This document shows, piece by piece, positions 28,351-37,862 of a stretch of DNA of 40,286 nt. The DNA comes from FCB group bacterium (GTDB taxonomy: Bacteria; Fidelibacterota; Marinisomatia; SCGC-AAA003-L08; JACNLC01). A program made the translations under genes and the position numbers. The first letter of the stretch is position 1, and each line of letters opens with the position of its first letter. Location of the stretch: assembly GCA_013152375.1 (NCBI GenBank), contig JAADGM010000109.1:1-40286 (forward strand), given 5' to 3'. Under the pieces are notes generated by a model. It was given only the letters and a program-made list of their open reading frames with translations, was not told where the DNA came from and searched no databases.

Positions 28351-28389
28351 GCACAAATCACCTTAATTTAATCTCTTGAGGAAAAAGAA

Positions 28390-29685
28390 GTGAACAATAA
28401 GGAATTAATAGAAGCTTTTACCAGTGTAGCCCGGGAAAAAAGTATCGACCGAACAAATCTGGGAACCATAATCGAGGATTTGTTCATGACGCTGATCCAG
28501 AAAAAATATGGTGAAGATTGTGATAACTTCAGCGTTATTGTGAATATGGAAAGGGGCGAAATTGAGATTTACCAGGAGATGACAGTCGTTGAAGAGGTGA
28601 CGGACCCCGCACTTGAAATAAGCCTGGAAGAAGTGAAGCAGATTGAACCGGATCTCGAACTCGGGGACCCTTTTATCCGTGTCATCGACCCAAATCATTT
28701 TGGACGCCGGTTGATAAATCTCGCCAAACAGCAGCTTTCACAAAAAATCAGAGATATTGAAAAAGAAACAACTTATGACGAGTACGTTGCAAGAATCGGT
28801 GAAATCGCTACGGGATATGTTCATCAAATTCAAAGAAATGTCGTCTTTGTCAATATCGATAAAACAGAACTCATCATTCCAAAATCCGAGCAGATAGACA
28901 ACGATCGCTATCGACGGGGACAACCTATCCGGGGGATTATCAAAAGTGTGGAATGGACTCCAAAAGGCCCGGAAATCATTCTCTCCAGGTCCGATGATAA
29001 ATTTCTCACTCGTCTGCTTGAGATGGAAGTGCCTGAGATCGAAGAAGAGATCATTGAGATCAAAGCCGTTTCCCGGGTACCCGGAGATCGCAGCAAGGTT
29101 GTTGTGTTTTCCTCGGACCGGCGTGTTGATGCGGTTGGAGCCTGCGTAGGGATGCGCGGCAGCAGAATTCAGGCAATAGTCCGCGAGTTTAACGGCGAGA
29201 AAATTGACATACTGAATTACAGCGATCAGCCTGAGATACTGATTACCCGGGCACTTGCCCCGGCCAAGCCAATCCAATTATATATCGATGAGGAAAAGCC
29301 TTACGTTGTCGCAGTTTTTGAAGATGACGAACTCCCCATCGCCATCGGTAAAAACGGACAAAATATCAAGCTGGCATCAGACGTCACCGGCTATTCCATT
29401 GATGCCGTTAAGAAATCCGATTATGAAGGTGGCAAGAAAAAAGTGATCTATCTGGACGAAGTCCCCGGAATTACACCGGCCCAACTGGAGATCCTGTCAA
29501 AAGTCGATATCTTCACGGCGGATGATTTCCTTGATATGGACAGAAATGAACTCCTTTCATTGAAGGGTTTTGGGGAAAAAACAATTGACAAGATCAGCAA
29601 CATAATTCTGGATATTGACAATAAGTACAATAGTGAAATCTCTGATGCTGAAGAAGAGGAAGTAGCTGAAGGGAAAACCAAATAA
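28390..29685 (+). CDS. nusA: transcription termination/antitermination factor NusA
   Basis: A 431-residue NusA starting at GTG 28390 after GAGGAAAAAGAA. The N-terminal RNA-polymerase-binding domain spans about 1-125, S1 about 130-200 (GEIATGYVHQIQRNVVFVNI), KH1 about 205-275 (VGACVGMRGSRIQAIVREFNGEKIDI), and KH2 about 280-345 (LPIAIGKNGQNIKLASDVTGYSIDA). A C-terminal helix-hairpin-helix unit (about 360-415, LLSLKGFGEKTIDKI) and a short acidic tail follow. NusA binds RNA polymerase and nascent RNA to control pausing, termination and rRNA antitermination. infB follows after 3 bases, as is typical. Confidence 0.97.
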   Translation: MNNKELIEAFTSVAREKSIDRTNLGTIIEDLFMTLIQKKYGEDCDNFSVIVNMERGEIEIYQEMTVVEEVTDPALEISLEEVKQIEPDLELGDPFIRVIDPNHFGRRLINLAKQQLSQKIRDIEKETTYDEYVARIGEIATGYVHQIQRNVVFVNIDKTELIIPKSEQIDNDRYRRGQPIRGIIKSVEWTPKGPEIILSRSDDKFLTRLLEMEVPEIEEEIIEIKAVSRVPGDRSKVVVFSSDRRVDAVGACVGMRGSRIQAIVREFNGEKIDILNYSDQPEILITRALAPAKPIQLYIDEEKPYVVAVFEDDELPIAIGKNGQNIKLASDVTGYSIDAVKKSDYEGGKKKVIYLDEVPGITPAQLEILSKVDIFTADDFLDMDRNELLSLKGFGEKTIDKISNIILDIDNKYNSEISDAEEEEVAEGKTK

Positions 29686-29688
29686 TCT

Positions 29689-32316
29689 ATGACAGAGGCT
29701 GCGACCAAAAAGAGAATATTCCAGATTGCCAAAGAGCTTAATATCTCGCATAAAGATATCATTGAATATCTTAATGATGAGGGTATCGAAGGAATTAGTC
29801 TGAATGCCCCCATTGAATTTGAGATTTACGAAAAGATCCTGAACGAATTTTCCAAAGAAAAACAACAGATTGAAAGATTCCGGAAAGAGCAGGCTCGAAA
29901 AGTCGTAGTCGATACCCGCCGAAATGTAGATATTCAAAGGGAATCTAAAAAAGGGCTGACCAAACCCAAACCTGCAGCTACGTCGGGAGAGAAAAAAACC
30001 GTCGATCCGCTGCATAAGCTGAAAATAAAGATCACTGAAGAGCAGCAACGTCTTGAAACTACCAAAACCGTTAAGAAAGAAACAGAGCCGGTAACACCGG
30101 ACAAAGAGGAAACAGCCCAGCCGCCTGAAACCGACGAAAAGAAGTCTGCACCACCTGCCGCCGAAAAGCCACCGGAGCCCAAAGAATCTGAAAAAATTAA
30201 AAAAGAGCCGCTGGCAACCCTGCGCATTATCAGCCGGCCGGATAAAGCTGAAAAAGAGGCTCTGGAAAGGGAAAAATTAAAAGCTTCCCGTCCCCGGAAA
30301 ACATCCGCAGAAAAATCAAAGCCGGCAGAAGAGGGACCCAAACCCCAGCGGAAACTGAAGAAAATTGATGTTTCCACCATTGCGGATAAGATCAATAAAA
30401 CCAAACGGGGCAAATCAAGAGAAGAAAAAGATGCTGAAAAATCCAGAAAATCCGCCTTGCATCCGCCGCTTCCCCAATTTGGGAAAAAGTCCGGTCGAAA
30501 GAAAAGTAAGAAGTCCAGTAAAGCACCGGAAAGCCCAACTGTCAGTACGGAGACCAAGAGTGTCATTAAGGTACCTGAATTTACAACCGTGGATGATCTG
30601 GCCAGAACAATGGACGTTCCGGTAAACGATGTGATAAAAGTGTGCCTCAATGACGGTATGATGGTGACCATTAACCAACGACTGGACATGGAGACCATCG
30701 TCCTCATCGCTGACGAATTCGGGTTTACGGTTGATACCGAAACGGAAATCGGTGAAGATATTATTCAGACGGAGGAAGCGGAAGAGGACCTGAAAAATGC
30801 AACCAAGCGGCCTCCGGTCGTGACCATTATGGGCCATGTCGATCATGGTAAAACATCACTCCTCGACTACATCCGGAATGAAAATGTAGTTGCAGGAGAA
30901 TCAGGCGGGATCACTCAGCATATCGGTGCTTATTCCGTAGTTCTTGAAAATGGAGAAAAGATCACTTTTCTGGATACTCCGGGCCATGCCGCTTTCACGG
31001 CGATGAGGGCAAGAGGCGCGAATATTACCGATATCGTCGTGGTCATTATCGCAGCGGATGACGGCGTCATGCCGCAGACGATTGAAGCTCTGGACCATGC
31101 AAAAGCCGCCGGCGTTCCAATTATCATTGCCATCAACAAGGTTGATAAACCCGCCGCTGATGCTGAAAAGATCAAACGTGAATTATCGGATCAGAATATC
31201 CTGGTGGAAGACTGGGGAGGTAAATACCAATGTACGGAGCTTTCTGCCAAAACCGGCAAGGGTGTCGGAGATCTGCTTGAAACGATTCTTCTGGAGGCAG
31301 AAGTATTGGATCTTAAAGCAAATAAAGATACAATAGGCCGCGCGACCGTCATTGAGTCCAGGCTGGACAGGGGACTGGGGCCCGTCGCGACAGTACTCGT
31401 TCAAAGAGGGACGCTCCGGAAGGGTGACATTTTTATCTGTGGATCACAATATTCTCGGATACGGGCAATCCTCGATGAACGAAACACCCGTATCGGCAAA
31501 GCCTATCCTGCAGACCCCGTGCAGCTGCTCGGATTCACGGAAGTCCCGAAGGCCGGCGATATTCTGGCGGTCATGGAAGATGAACGGGAAGCAAGGAAAA
31601 TTTCTCTCCAGCGGTCACAGTTGGAGCGGGAAGCCGAGCAAAGAAGGTTCAGACATCTCACACTAGAACAGATCGGCAAACAAATTGCCGAGGGTGAAAT
31701 TCAGAATCTCGATATTATCATAAAGGGTGATGTAGATGGTTCAATCGAAGCTTTGAGTGATTCACTGATGGGTCTCTCAGGGGCCGAAGTGGCCGTAAAT
31801 ATTATACACAGATCCGTAGGCATGATCACAGAGACGGACGTCTCTCTGGCTTCTGCCTCGAGAGCGATAATCATTGCTTTTCATGTGACCGCATCGCCTG
31901 AAGCGAAAGCACAGGCCAGGTTGGAAAATGTTGAAATCCGGCATTATTCAGTGATCTATGAAGCGGTTAATGATGTTAAACTGGCACTCGAAGGAATGCT
32001 GCGTCCCGAAGAAGTCGAAGAAAGCATTGGATTGGCGGAAGTCAGGGCGGTATTCAAAATGCGGCGCAAAGATACCATTGCCGGGTCTTATATCAGATCG
32101 GGCAAAGCCATCCGCAATGCCCGGCTCCGGATCAAACGGGATGGCGAGACGATCCATGAAGGCAAGCTTACGACCTTAAAACGGTTTAAAGACGATGTAG
32201 CTGAGGTGGCTGAAGGGTATGAGTGCGGGATCAGTGTTGAAGGCTTCAATGATTTTCATGAGGGTGATTTCATCGAGTTCTTTGAAATTAAGGAAGTTAA
32301 AAGAGTTCTTTCCTGA
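29689..32316 (+). CDS. infB: translation initiation factor IF-2
   Basis: An 875-residue IF-2, typical length for a long form. It has an N-terminal IF2_N module (about 5-52), a long lysine/glutamate/proline-rich linker (about 60-285), and a second IF2_N-like module (about 287-345). The GTPase domain begins with G1 GHVDHGKT (382-389), then DTPGHAAF and NKVDKP, followed by domain 2 and the C-terminal IF2 domains ([31 protein letters not shown]). The factor delivers initiator tRNA to the 30S subunit. The linker biases its composition and produces a long antisense open frame. Its TGA overlaps the rbfA ATG by one base (TGATG). Confidence 0.97.
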   Translation: MTEAATKKRIFQIAKELNISHKDIIEYLNDEGIEGISLNAPIEFEIYEKILNEFSKEKQQIERFRKEQARKVVVDTRRNVDIQRESKKGLTKPKPAATSGEKKTVDPLHKLKIKITEEQQRLETTKTVKKETEPVTPDKEETAQPPETDEKKSAPPAAEKPPEPKESEKIKKEPLATLRIISRPDKAEKEALEREKLKASRPRKTSAEKSKPAEEGPKPQRKLKKIDVSTIADKINKTKRGKSREEKDAEKSRKSALHPPLPQFGKKSGRKKSKKSSKAPESPTVSTETKSVIKVPEFTTVDDLARTMDVPVNDVIKVCLNDGMMVTINQRLDMETIVLIADEFGFTVDTETEIGEDIIQTEEAEEDLKNATKRPPVVTIMGHVDHGKTSLLDYIRNENVVAGESGGITQHIGAYSVVLENGEKITFLDTPGHAAFTAMRARGANITDIVVVIIAADDGVMPQTIEALDHAKAAGVPIIIAINKVDKPAADAEKIKRELSDQNILVEDWGGKYQCTELSAKTGKGVGDLLETILLEAEVLDLKANKDTIGRATVIESRLDRGLGPVATVLVQRGTLRKGDIFICGSQYSRIRAILDERNTRIGKAYPADPVQLLGFTEVPKAGDILAVMEDEREARKISLQRSQLEREAEQRRFRHLTLEQIGKQIAEGEIQNLDIIIKGDVDGSIEALSDSLMGLSGAEVAVNIIHRSVGMITETDVSLASASRAIIIAFHVTASPEAKAQARLENVEIRHYSVIYEAVNDVKLALEGMLRPEEVEESIGLAEVRAVFKMRRKDTIAGSYIRSGKAIRNARLRIKRDGETIHEGKLTTLKRFKDDVAEVAEGYECGISVEGFNDFHEGDFIEFFEIKEVKRVLS

Positions 32317-32681
32317 TGCCATATTCACATAAACCCTATAAGCGGGCCGACCGGCTTGCTGATGAGATCAAGCATGTGCTGGCGGAAATTCTCATCAAAC
32401 AGGTGCAGATTACGGAAGCCGGTATGCTTACCATCTTAAAGGTTTCTCTGTCTCCGGATCTGATGATGGCAAATGTTTATTTCAGCTATTTGAATGATCA
32501 AAAAACACCGGAAGAAATTCTCGATATTCTGAAAAAAAATGTTAAAACCATCCGCTACCTTATGGGTAAGGAAATTATTGTAAAACATCTGCCCCAGATT
32601 CGCTTTCATTACGATGATGCCATGGAAAAAGCTGAAAAAATCGAACAGATATTTCATAAACTCCATAAAGGTGAACTTTGA
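32316..32681 (+). CDS. rbfA: 30S ribosome-binding factor A
   Basis: A 121-residue RbfA of normal length with a single KH-like fold. Visible motifs are RADRLADEIKHVLAEIL near the N-terminus, LTILKVSLSPDLMMANVYFSYL, and RYLMGKEIIVKHLPQIRFHYDDAMEKAEKIEQIFHKL at the C-terminus (quoted in parts: LPQIRFHYDD). It aids late 16S rRNA maturation and cold adaptation. Start ATG 32316 shares one base with the infB stop, and truB starts 3 bases after its end, so the three are cotranscribed and probably coupled. Confidence 0.95.
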   Translation: MPYSHKPYKRADRLADEIKHVLAEILIKQVQITEAGMLTILKVSLSPDLMMANVYFSYLNDQKTPEEILDILKKNVKTIRYLMGKEIIVKHLPQIRFHYDDAMEKAEKIEQIFHKLHKGEL

Positions 32682-32684
32682 TAA

Positions 32685-33341
32685 ATGGATGCGATCGTTC
32701 CCGCATGGAAACCGGTGGACTGGACCTCTTTCGACGTGGTTAAAAAAATGAAATCTTATGTAAAACCCAGTAAAGTCGGACATGCCGGTACACTGGATCC
32801 CTTTGCAGAGGGTATCCTCATCCTCTGTATCGGTAAGAAGACTTCGGAAGTTGAGTCACTCATGGAATTAAGGAAGACTTACGTAGCAACGATCAGGCTG
32901 GGTATCACCACAGATACACTTGATCCGACAGGTGAGTTTTCAAATGAACAGCCGGTGCCGGAACTATCAAGAGCCCTCATTGAACAGAAGCTGTCTGATT
33001 TCATCGGTGAGATAGACCAAACACCACCCATGTACTCCGCCCTGAAGAAAAACGGTGTGCCGTTGTACAAACTTGCCAGAAAGGGGCTCACCGTACCCAG
33101 GCGGGCAAGGAAGGTGAGGGTCTACGCAATCGAACTGTTGAACTTTACAAAGTCGGAATTAGAAATCCGGGTAGAATGCGGTCGGGGAACCTACATCCGC
33201 GTGCTAGGGAGCGACATTGCTGCGGCACTGGGAACCATAGGATATCTAATAAAGTTAACCCGGACCAGAATCGGTAATTATACTGCAGATAATGCTGTAC
33301 GTGTGCAGGACTTTTCAAAATGGTTATTTACCGCAGCCTGA
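32685..33341 (+). CDS. truB: tRNA pseudouridine(55) synthase, short form
   Basis: A 218-residue TruB. It has WKPVDWTSFDVV near the N-terminus, the catalytic motif GHAGTLDPFAEG with the nucleophile Asp at position 38, the segment QTPPMYSALKKNGVPLYKLAR, and CGRGTYIRVLGSDIAAALG. It makes pseudouridine 55 in the T-loop of tRNAs. It is shorter than the E. coli enzyme (about 314) and ends just after the catalytic domain, so the C-terminal PUA-type domain appears to be missing. Short forms are known in other FCB bacteria, so this need not be a truncation. Its end overlaps ribF by 22 bases. Confidence 0.95.
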   Translation: MDAIVPAWKPVDWTSFDVVKKMKSYVKPSKVGHAGTLDPFAEGILILCIGKKTSEVESLMELRKTYVATIRLGITTDTLDPTGEFSNEQPVPELSRALIEQKLSDFIGEIDQTPPMYSALKKNGVPLYKLARKGLTVPRRARKVRVYAIELLNFTKSELEIRVECGRGTYIRVLGSDIAAALGTIGYLIKLTRTRIGNYTADNAVRVQDFSKWLFTAA

Positions 33342-34261
33342 AAGAAATAACTCCCTTAAAAGCCTCAGTACTGACAATCGGTACTTTTGATGGAGTTCAC
33401 CTCGGTCATCAGACTATCTTCCGGGAGGTTCAGGCCTATTCGCAAAAAAATCGGGTGCCCTCGGTGGCGATCACCTTTGAACCTCATCCGCAGCACATTA
33501 CAAAATCAGCCGGTCAGAAAAAAAAACGGTTGTTAACGGGCATACCGGATAAGATTGTAAGAATTGAAAAAGCAGGTATTGAACATTTACTCATCATACC
33601 ATTTGATGAAGATTTTTCAAAACAAACTGCCCGGGAATTTTTAAGGGATGTGATCATCGAAAATTTTCATCCCACACAGATCATTGTGGGCTATGACCAT
33701 CATTTTGGTTGTAAACGGGAAGGCAACAGTGAATTTCTTGAAAAACAGGCCAGGCAGTATCAGTATGAACTTAGTGTCGTAGGGCCCGTAAAAAAAGGCG
33801 ATCAGATAATCAGCAGTTCAATAATCCGGAAACTACTGCTGGATCATAGGATCGAACTGGCAAATGACTACCTGGGGTATCCCTTCAGTCTTACCGGTAC
33901 GATCACCAGGGGGCTGAGCCGCGGACGGACGCTGGGATATCCTACAGCCAATGTATCACCCCTGCAGGAGGACTTATTGATACCGGCAGACGGTGTGTAT
34001 TGTGTTGCCGCCGCAATGGAGGATAAACGATATCAGGGAATATGCAATATCGGTTACCGGCCGACCTTCGGTGATACCGGTTACAAAACAATTGAAGTGC
34101 ACCTGCTGGCCGGGAAACTCCCCGACCTTTACGGGAAAGAGCTTGAGGTGGCATTTCAGAGATTCATCAGAGAAGAAATTAAATTCGATGGCACTGATTT
34201 ATTGACAAGACAGATACAAAGTGATATCGAATTTTGTGAGAATTCAATAAAAGGACAATAA
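33320..34261 (+). CDS. ribF: bifunctional riboflavin kinase/FAD synthetase
   Basis: A 313-residue RibF. The N-terminal FMN adenylyltransferase domain has TIGTFDGVHLGHQTIF, ITFEPHPQ, and the segment IIVGYDHHFGCKREGN. A middle ISSSIIRKLL motif leads into the C-terminal riboflavin kinase domain with SRGRTLGYPTANV and GVYCVAA, GICNIGYRPTFG. It makes FMN and then FAD from riboflavin and ATP. The ATG lies within the end of truB, implying translational coupling, and rpsO follows 22 bases after the stop. Confidence 0.96.
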   Translation: MVIYRSLKEITPLKASVLTIGTFDGVHLGHQTIFREVQAYSQKNRVPSVAITFEPHPQHITKSAGQKKKRLLTGIPDKIVRIEKAGIEHLLIIPFDEDFSKQTAREFLRDVIIENFHPTQIIVGYDHHFGCKREGNSEFLEKQARQYQYELSVVGPVKKGDQIISSSIIRKLLLDHRIELANDYLGYPFSLTGTITRGLSRGRTLGYPTANVSPLQEDLLIPADGVYCVAAAMEDKRYQGICNIGYRPTFGDTGYKTIEVHLLAGKLPDLYGKELEVAFQRFIREEIKFDGTDLLTRQIQSDIEFCENSIKGQ

Positions 34262-34283
34262 GAAAAAAAGGAGATTCGTAAGA

Positions 34284-34553
34284 ATGTCGATAACAAAAGA
34301 ACGCACGAGTGAATTAATTCAGGAATTTGGATTAAACAGTGCTGATTCAGGCAATGTATCTGTGCAGATTGCGATACTGACACAAAGGATCAGAACAATA
34401 ACAGAACATGTTAAGATACATAAAAAAGATCATTCCGGCAGAAGAGGGCTGATCCAGCTCGTTTCGAAAAGACGCCGGCTGCTGAATTACTTAAAAAGAA
34501 CCGAACCCAAAGCATATGTTGAATTAATCGCCAAGCTGGGTATCAGAAAATAA
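34284..34553 (+). CDS. rpsO: 30S ribosomal protein S15
   Basis: An 89-residue S15 of exact family length. It contains DSGNVSVQIAILTQRI, HVKIHKKDHSGRRGL, and QLVSKRRRLLNYLKR, the residues contacting 16S rRNA helices. A strong AAAAAGGAGAT site lies 10 bases before the ATG. pnp follows after 38 bases, the conserved rpsO-pnp pair. Confidence 0.97.
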   Translation: MSITKERTSELIQEFGLNSADSGNVSVQIAILTQRIRTITEHVKIHKKDHSGRRGLIQLVSKRRRLLNYLKRTEPKAYVELIAKLGIRK

Positions 34554-34591
34554 AACGAAGAGAAGAAAAGGAAAACGAATAAGGTAAAAAT

Positions 34592-36772
34592 ATGATAACA
34601 AAGACTCTCGAATTATCGGGAAAGAAATTGATTTTAGAAACTGGCCATCTCGCCAAGCAGGCCTCTGGGGCCGTATTACTGCGATATGGCGATACCATGC
34701 TTTTGGCGACGGTCACTGCAAATTTAAAAGAAGAAAGTGACAGAGGATTTTTCCCCCTGTCTGTAGAATACAGAGAAAAATACTACGCATCAGGGAAAAT
34801 CCCCGGTGGATTTTTCAAAAGAGAAGCCAGACCTTCGGACCATGAAGTAATTGCTTCCCGGCTCACGGACCGCCCCATCAGACCCCTATTTCCAAAGGGT
34901 TTTATGAATGAGGTCCAGATCATCATAAATGTCCTCTCATACGACCGCGAAAATCTGGCGGATGTGCTGGGCACAGTTGCTGCATCAGCAGCATTGAGTA
35001 TTTCGGATATTCCCTGGGATGGTCCCGTTGCAACTGTCCGGATTGGAAAGATCGATGGGAAATATGAGGTCAATCCACCCAATTCCATCATGGAAAATAG
35101 TGAGATGGAGCTCATCGTATCGGGAACAATGGACTCCATCATCATGGTAGAGGGAGAGGCAGATTTCGTATCTGAAGATAATATATTATCGGCTATCCAG
35201 TATGCACACGAGGCCATAAAGGACTTAATAAAACTCCAACAGGAACTCGTAGCGGAATGCGGGCTGGAAAAGGTAGCCGTTAAGGCGCCTGAGACATTAC
35301 CCGAACTCGATGCGGCTATTGATAAACTCATCGATGGTAAGTATGAAGCTCTGAATCAGCCCAAAGATAAAAAGACGCGTTACGGTGACATTGATAAGTT
35401 TATCCGCAATGTTCTGGAGCAGCTGGCTGAAGAATTTCCTGAAAAGGAAAAATATATCAAAGCCTATATCGATGATAAAATAACCGAAGATTTGCGGAAA
35501 AGAACCCTTCAGGGAACAAGAGCAGACGGCAGAGGGCTGGAGGATGTCCGGGATATTACCATTGAAACCGGATATATTCCCCGGGCTCACGGGTCTTCCG
35601 TTTTTACGAGGGGAGAAACACAGGCCCTCGTCTCTATTACCCTTGGCGGTAAAAAAGACGAACAGATGATCGATGACCTGGAAGGCTTAAGCTATCGAAA
35701 TTTCCTGGTACACTATAACTTTCCGCCCTTCAGTGTCGGAGAAGTGAAACCGCTCAGGGGTACTTCCCGCAGAGAAGTGGGACATGGAAATTTGGCAGAA
35801 AGAGCCATAAAATCGGTTATGCCCGAACATGATAAATTTCCGTACACGGTAAGAATTGTTTCAGAAATACTTGAATCCAACGGATCCTCTTCCATGGCCA
35901 CTGTGTGTGGTGGTGTGATGGCACTCATGGATGCGGGCGTCCCAATTAAAAAACCCGTTGCCGGTATTGCCATGGGTTTGGTTATGAACAGTGAGGAAGA
36001 GTACGCTATTCTTACGGATATTCTTGGCACTGAGGACCATCTGGGCGATATGGATTTCAAAGTGGCAGGGTCGGAAGATGGCATTACGGCCATTCAAATG
36101 GACCTCAAAGTAGCCGGATTACCGATTGAGCTAATGCGGAAAGCACTGGATCAGGCACGCCGGGGGCGTCTGCATATTCTGGAGAAAATGACTGCTGCTC
36201 TCGATCAGCCCCGTGAAGAAATCTCCCAATATGCTCCCAAAATCCTGCAGTCCCGTATTCCGGTGGATATGATCAGTATTTTTATCGGTCCAGGCGGAAA
36301 AAACATCAAACAGTTGATCCAGGACTATGAGTGTGAGATTTCTGTGGAGGATGATGGACAGGTATTCATCTACGGAATGGATAATCAGAAACTCAAAGCT
36401 CTCAAAAACCATGTGGATTCATATAATCTAAAACCCGAGGTGGGGAACACGTATCGTGGCATCATTGACCGCATCATGGATTTTGGTGCGTTTGTGAATG
36501 TTTCCCCCACTTTATCCGGATTGATCCATATTTCGGAGCTCAGGTGGGAAAGAGTAAACCGTGTGGAGGATGTGGTGCGGCTAAATGATGAGGTTGAAGT
36601 CAAGCTGATCAAAATTGACGATCAGGGGAGAAATAATTTCAGCCTTAAAGCGCTGCTGCCGAAACCGGAAGGTTATGTCGAACGGAGTGCCCCTGACCGC
36701 CCGAGATCTGGCGGACCCAGCAGGGGACCCAGCCGTGGAAGACGGTTTAACCCCAGACGAAATAACGATTAA
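34592..36772 (+). CDS. pnp: polyribonucleotide nucleotidyltransferase (PNPase)
   Basis: A 726-residue PNPase. The first RNase PH domain begins near residue 10 and includes REARPSDHEVIASRLTDRPIRPLFP. An all-alpha linker follows (about 235-310), then the catalytic second RNase PH domain (TRADGRGLEDVRDI, SSVFTRGETQAL, RGTSRREVGHGNLAERA, EILESNGSSSMATVCGG). A KH domain (about 560-615, IFIGPGGKNIKQLI) and an S1 domain (about 628-695, DFGAFVNVSPTLSGLIHISEL) follow. The tail is basic and Arg/Gly-rich. It degrades RNA 3' to 5' with phosphate. A strong terminator lies about 100 bases after the stop, closing the operon. Confidence 0.97.
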   Translation: MITKTLELSGKKLILETGHLAKQASGAVLLRYGDTMLLATVTANLKEESDRGFFPLSVEYREKYYASGKIPGGFFKREARPSDHEVIASRLTDRPIRPLFPKGFMNEVQIIINVLSYDRENLADVLGTVAASAALSISDIPWDGPVATVRIGKIDGKYEVNPPNSIMENSEMELIVSGTMDSIIMVEGEADFVSEDNILSAIQYAHEAIKDLIKLQQELVAECGLEKVAVKAPETLPELDAAIDKLIDGKYEALNQPKDKKTRYGDIDKFIRNVLEQLAEEFPEKEKYIKAYIDDKITEDLRKRTLQGTRADGRGLEDVRDITIETGYIPRAHGSSVFTRGETQALVSITLGGKKDEQMIDDLEGLSYRNFLVHYNFPPFSVGEVKPLRGTSRREVGHGNLAERAIKSVMPEHDKFPYTVRIVSEILESNGSSSMATVCGGVMALMDAGVPIKKPVAGIAMGLVMNSEEEYAILTDILGTEDHLGDMDFKVAGSEDGITAIQMDLKVAGLPIELMRKALDQARRGRLHILEKMTAALDQPREEISQYAPKILQSRIPVDMISIFIGPGGKNIKQLIQDYECEISVEDDGQVFIYGMDNQKLKALKNHVDSYNLKPEVGNTYRGIIDRIMDFGAFVNVSPTLSGLIHISELRWERVNRVEDVVRLNDEVEVKLIKIDDQGRNNFSLKALLPKPEGYVERSAPDRPRSGGPSRGPSRGRRFNPRRNND

Positions 36773-36870
36773 TAATCTCCTTTAATCCGTCTACACCGGA
36801 CGAGAGCTTTGGTTAATTCCCCGCCACTTACGGCAGGGCAGTTCGTCAAAAGGATAGTATTAAAACAGAG

Positions 36871-36906
36871 CGGAGGGATTTTCTTATGAGAATCCCTCCG
36901 TTTTTT
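36871..36906 (+). terminator. strong intrinsic terminator after pnp
   Basis: CGGAGGGATT (36871-36880) pairs perfectly with AATCCCTCCG (36891-36900), with a 10-base loop that can pair further (TC with GA), followed by six T residues. It is a textbook Rho-independent terminator for the nusA-pnp operon. The 98 bases before it hold no gene that I can support. Confidence 0.92.
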
Positions 36907-36921
36907 CTGTAAATTTAAATC

Positions 36922-37707
36922 GTGTCATACACCGCTAATTACCAAAACAAACCGGTCCCGGCTCTGACCTATCATAAAATTGCAAAAAAATATGAATTAG
37001 GGTTAAACGTCGTTTCCCCGGGCAGATTCCGCAGCCATTTACAGTATCTGAAAAAGAACAGATATCTGGGTGTAACCACCAACTGCCAGACGGTTCAAAA
37101 TCCGCTCTATCTGACATTTGACGATGCCTATGAATGCATTTTTACGGAAGCGTTTCCTATCTGTCTCGAGGCTGATTTCAAGGGAATTGTTTTCGTGATT
37201 ACAGATTTTATCGGTAAACTGAATAACTGGGATATTAATTTTGGAATTAACCGGTCAAGGCATCTGACAAAGGAGCAATTAAGTGAACTAAGTAAGGCCG
37301 GGTGGGAAATTGCCTCCCATGGTAGGAAGCATCGGGCTCATACCGGAATGAATGTCAGCGAAATTCTCCGGGATATGCAGGAATCCAGAAAAATTCTCGA
37401 GGATCTTTTTGGAGTCTCTGTCCTGAGCTATACACCGCCTTTTAACGTATTTCTGCCGAATCTACGAAAAATGGCTGAACGTGCGGGTTATCACAATGTA
37501 TTTCTCCAAAAACCCGTGACTCCGCTTCACGGGGAGGAGGATTCCCTCAATGTCATAGAAAGACGCATGGTGTATAGTTTTGATACTTCCGCTAACATCA
37601 TGAAAAAGGTGGAAAATTGTTCATATTACGAGCTGTACAAGGAGAATATCATCCATTTCTGCTCAAATGCCACCATCGGGGTCAGGTCATTATTCCTGAA
37701 AGGCTGA
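36922..37707 (+). CDS. polysaccharide deacetylase (NodB-type) family protein
   Basis: A 261-residue NodB-homology protein. Motif 1 is LTFDDAYE (64-71) with the base and metal-binding Asp, motif 2 is SHGRKH (132-137) with the metal His pair, and the motif 3 region is YTPPFNVFLPN in place of the usual R-x-P-Y/F. The family removes acetyl groups from peptidoglycan, chitin-like oligomers or other polysaccharides. No signal peptide is present, so it may be cytoplasmic and act on a precursor, or be exported by other means. The start is GTG 36922, just 16 bases after the pnp terminator; an in-frame TAA lies two codons before it and no ribosome site is visible. Confidence 0.85.
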   Translation: MSYTANYQNKPVPALTYHKIAKKYELGLNVVSPGRFRSHLQYLKKNRYLGVTTNCQTVQNPLYLTFDDAYECIFTEAFPICLEADFKGIVFVITDFIGKLNNWDINFGINRSRHLTKEQLSELSKAGWEIASHGRKHRAHTGMNVSEILRDMQESRKILEDLFGVSVLSYTPPFNVFLPNLRKMAERAGYHNVFLQKPVTPLHGEEDSLNVIERRMVYSFDTSANIMKKVENCSYYELYKENIIHFCSNATIGVRSLFLKG

Positions 37708-37862
37708 CACACCTCCGCCGGGTTGCCGACCTGTTTGTTTTAACGAATTGTTCAGCTTCGACCTTCAGAAAATTTATGTCATTCCGGTCATAAAGGTTGG
37801 TGGCATTTACCAAAATACTCTTAACTTCAAGTGTCACTTTAAATAAATATTCGTAATAAATC

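Noticed and set aside
28738-29277. 179-codon minus-strand frame opposite nusA
   Set aside because: It lies over the S1 and KH domains of NusA, which are clearly the coding sense.
29934-30707. 257-codon open frame on the minus strand opposite infB
   Set aside because: It mirrors the Lys/Glu/Pro-rich linker of IF-2, is Ser/Leu-rich and low in complexity, and has no recognisable motif.
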